Part shown: one piece after another, positions 6,635 to 7,381 of the stretch | Numbering within the stretch: the stretch's first letter is position 1 | Layout of the letters: every line of letters begins with the position of its first letter | DNA from: Ruminococcus sp. | GTDB lineage: Bacteria > Bacillota > Clostridia > Oscillospirales > Ruminococcaceae | NCBI GenBank assembly: GCA_003488415.1 | Contig: DNLQ01000165.1 | Coordinates: forward strand, 1-7,381 | Direction: 5' to 3' | Length of the DNA stretch: 7,381 nt | Translations under genes and position numbers: made by a program | The notes under the pieces: model-generated | What the model was told of the DNA's origin: nothing | The model's input: only the letters and a program-made list of their open reading frames with translations | Databases searched by the model: none

Positions 6635-7381
6635 ATGCTTCTTGCAGTTACAGTGGCACTGGCGTTTGCTTCGGCGATAATGCTTATGCGTCTTGGAGTT
6701 ATGCACCGCAATCTGAAAAACATAACTGAAGAAATGAAACGTAACCGAAGCATGGAGTATAACCGACGGCTCACGATCATAATAGGAGACCGCAGAATGA
6801 TGGCAGCTGTCTCGGAGATAAACCGCAGTCTTGATTATCAGCAGCAGCTGAAGAACGAAGCAGAGCGAGCGGAGCGTTCACTGAGGGAATCAATATCCGA
6901 CATAGCTCATGATCTGCGCACTCCGCTTACCGTGATACGTGGAAATCTCCAGCTCATACAGCGTGACGGGGAGCTTTCGGAAAACAGTGAAGAACGTCTG
7001 AGGGTGTGCATAGAAAAGGCTGACTGGCTGAAAAGAATGGCAGACGATTTCTTCGAGCTGTCCGTACTGGAGAGCGATACAGGTGCGGCGGAGCTTGAAC
7101 GTCTCAGCGCAGTCAACGAGATCGCACAGTTCATAGCAGACCACGAGTCCCTTATAAGGCAGAACGGAATAACTCCTGATATCATGCTTCCGGAGAAGAA
7201 TATAGACATATTTGCGGACAGCAGACTGCTGACACGTATGCTGGAGAACCTTCTCAATAACGTGGTAAAGTACGCATCCGGCAGCTTTCGGCTCACAGTA
7301 GAAGAACGGGACGACAGTGCGGTGATAGCCTTTTCCAATCCTGCGCCGGACCTTATGCCGGAGGATGCAGAGAAGCTGTTC
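6635..7381 (+). CDS. Sensor histidine kinase HK2 with one N-terminal TM helix (3' end outside window)
   Basis: The frame stays open for 249 codons to the window edge, so the protein is cut inside its ATPase domain. It begins with one hydrophobic helix (about 1-22, MLLAVTVALAFASAIMLMRL) and has no external domain. A charged linker follows (23-85, containing IGDRRMMAAVSEIN and a coiled-coil-like QQQLKNEAERAERSLRE), then the phosphotransfer domain with H92 in DIAHDLRTPLT. The ATPase N box is present (N205 and N209, MLENLLNNVVKYA). Where the G1 box DxGxG is expected the sequence reads FSNPAPDLMPEDAEKLF (from residue 233), lacking the usual Asp and glycines. As I recall, this FSNP-type variant occurs in a known group of Firmicute kinases with one-helix or short N-termini, so it is probably active rather than decayed. 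HK2 is expected to phosphorylate RR2, encoded immediately upstream. Its G2 box and terminator are not visible here. Confidence 0.92.
   Translation, partial: MLLAVTVALAFASAIMLMRLGVMHRNLKNITEEMKRNRSMEYNRRLTIIIGDRRMMAAVSEINRSLDYQQQLKNEAERAERSLRESISDIAHDLRTPLTVIRGNLQLIQRDGELSENSEERLRVCIEKADWLKRMADDFFELSVLESDTGAAELERLSAVNEIAQFIADHESLIRQNGITPDIMLPEKNIDIFADSRLLTRMLENLLNNVVKYASGSFRLTVEERDDSAVIAFSNPAPDLMPEDAEKLF

Noticed and set aside
6169..6780. Minus-strand open frame of 203 codons across the RR2/HK2 junction
   Set aside because: It is antisense to two well supported genes, with low-complexity composition and no known motif.
6907..7338. Minus-strand open frame of 143 codons inside HK2
   Set aside because: The plus strand encodes a continuous kinase here through the H box and N box, so the antisense frame is a by-product.
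1..7381. CRISPR arrays, insertion sequences, tRNA/rRNA genes, riboswitches
   Set aside because: No regularly spaced long repeats, transposase-like frames, terminal inverted repeats or tRNA-like cloverleaf were seen, and the only sizeable noncoding stretch (4101-4273) is explained by promoters and the repeat array.

Overview
The window reads as chromosomal DNA of a Gram-positive anaerobe, most likely a clostridial Firmicute of the Ruminococcus/Oscillospiraceae type. This is inferred from strong AGGAGG-type ribosome binding sites, mixed AT/GC codon use rich in ATA and AGG, and the class of sensor kinases beside an FtsX-type ABC transporter. No marker in the window fixes the genus.

Layout. Positions 3-1106 (+) hold the 3' half of pheT (phenylalanyl-tRNA synthetase beta chain), a housekeeping gene. 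It ends at a strong hairpin terminator (1119-1149). Facing it on the minus strand is a two-gene ABC transporter operon: the ATPase (4100-3393), then a large two-module FtsX-family permease (3403-1154), overlapping by 11 bp. A 173-bp intergenic region (4101-4273) separates this operon from a divergent plus-strand operon: response regulator RR1 (4274-4945), histidine kinase HK1 (4942-5946), response regulator RR2 (5956-6633) and histidine kinase HK2 (6635 to beyond the window end). These four genes are packed by a 4-bp overlap or gaps of 1-9 bp.

How the parts may work together. The transporter has the MacB/LolD-like ATPase plus FtsX permease design used in Gram-positive bacteria for export of, or resistance to and detection of, peptide antibiotics and other cell-envelope compounds. 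HK1 has two membrane helices and almost no external loop. This resembles 'intramembrane-sensing' kinases of the BceS type, which depend on a partner transporter to sense the signal. RR1/HK1 therefore probably regulate the divergent transporter. The control region contains three ATTAC half-sites exactly 11 bp apart, the spacing expected for an OmpR/PhoB-family regulator. They lie just upstream of a candidate -10 for the transporter operon. A separate good sigma-A-like promoter (TTGCAG-17-TATACT with an extended -10) serves the regulator operon.

The least ordinary aspect is a second, differently built two-component pair (RR2/HK2) in the same apparent operon, with a distinct recognition helix and a kinase with one membrane helix and an atypical ATP-binding G1 box. 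All gene families here are known. What may be undescribed is the wiring: two two-component systems, one transporter, and one 11-bp-phased operator. The true substrate cannot be read from the sequence.
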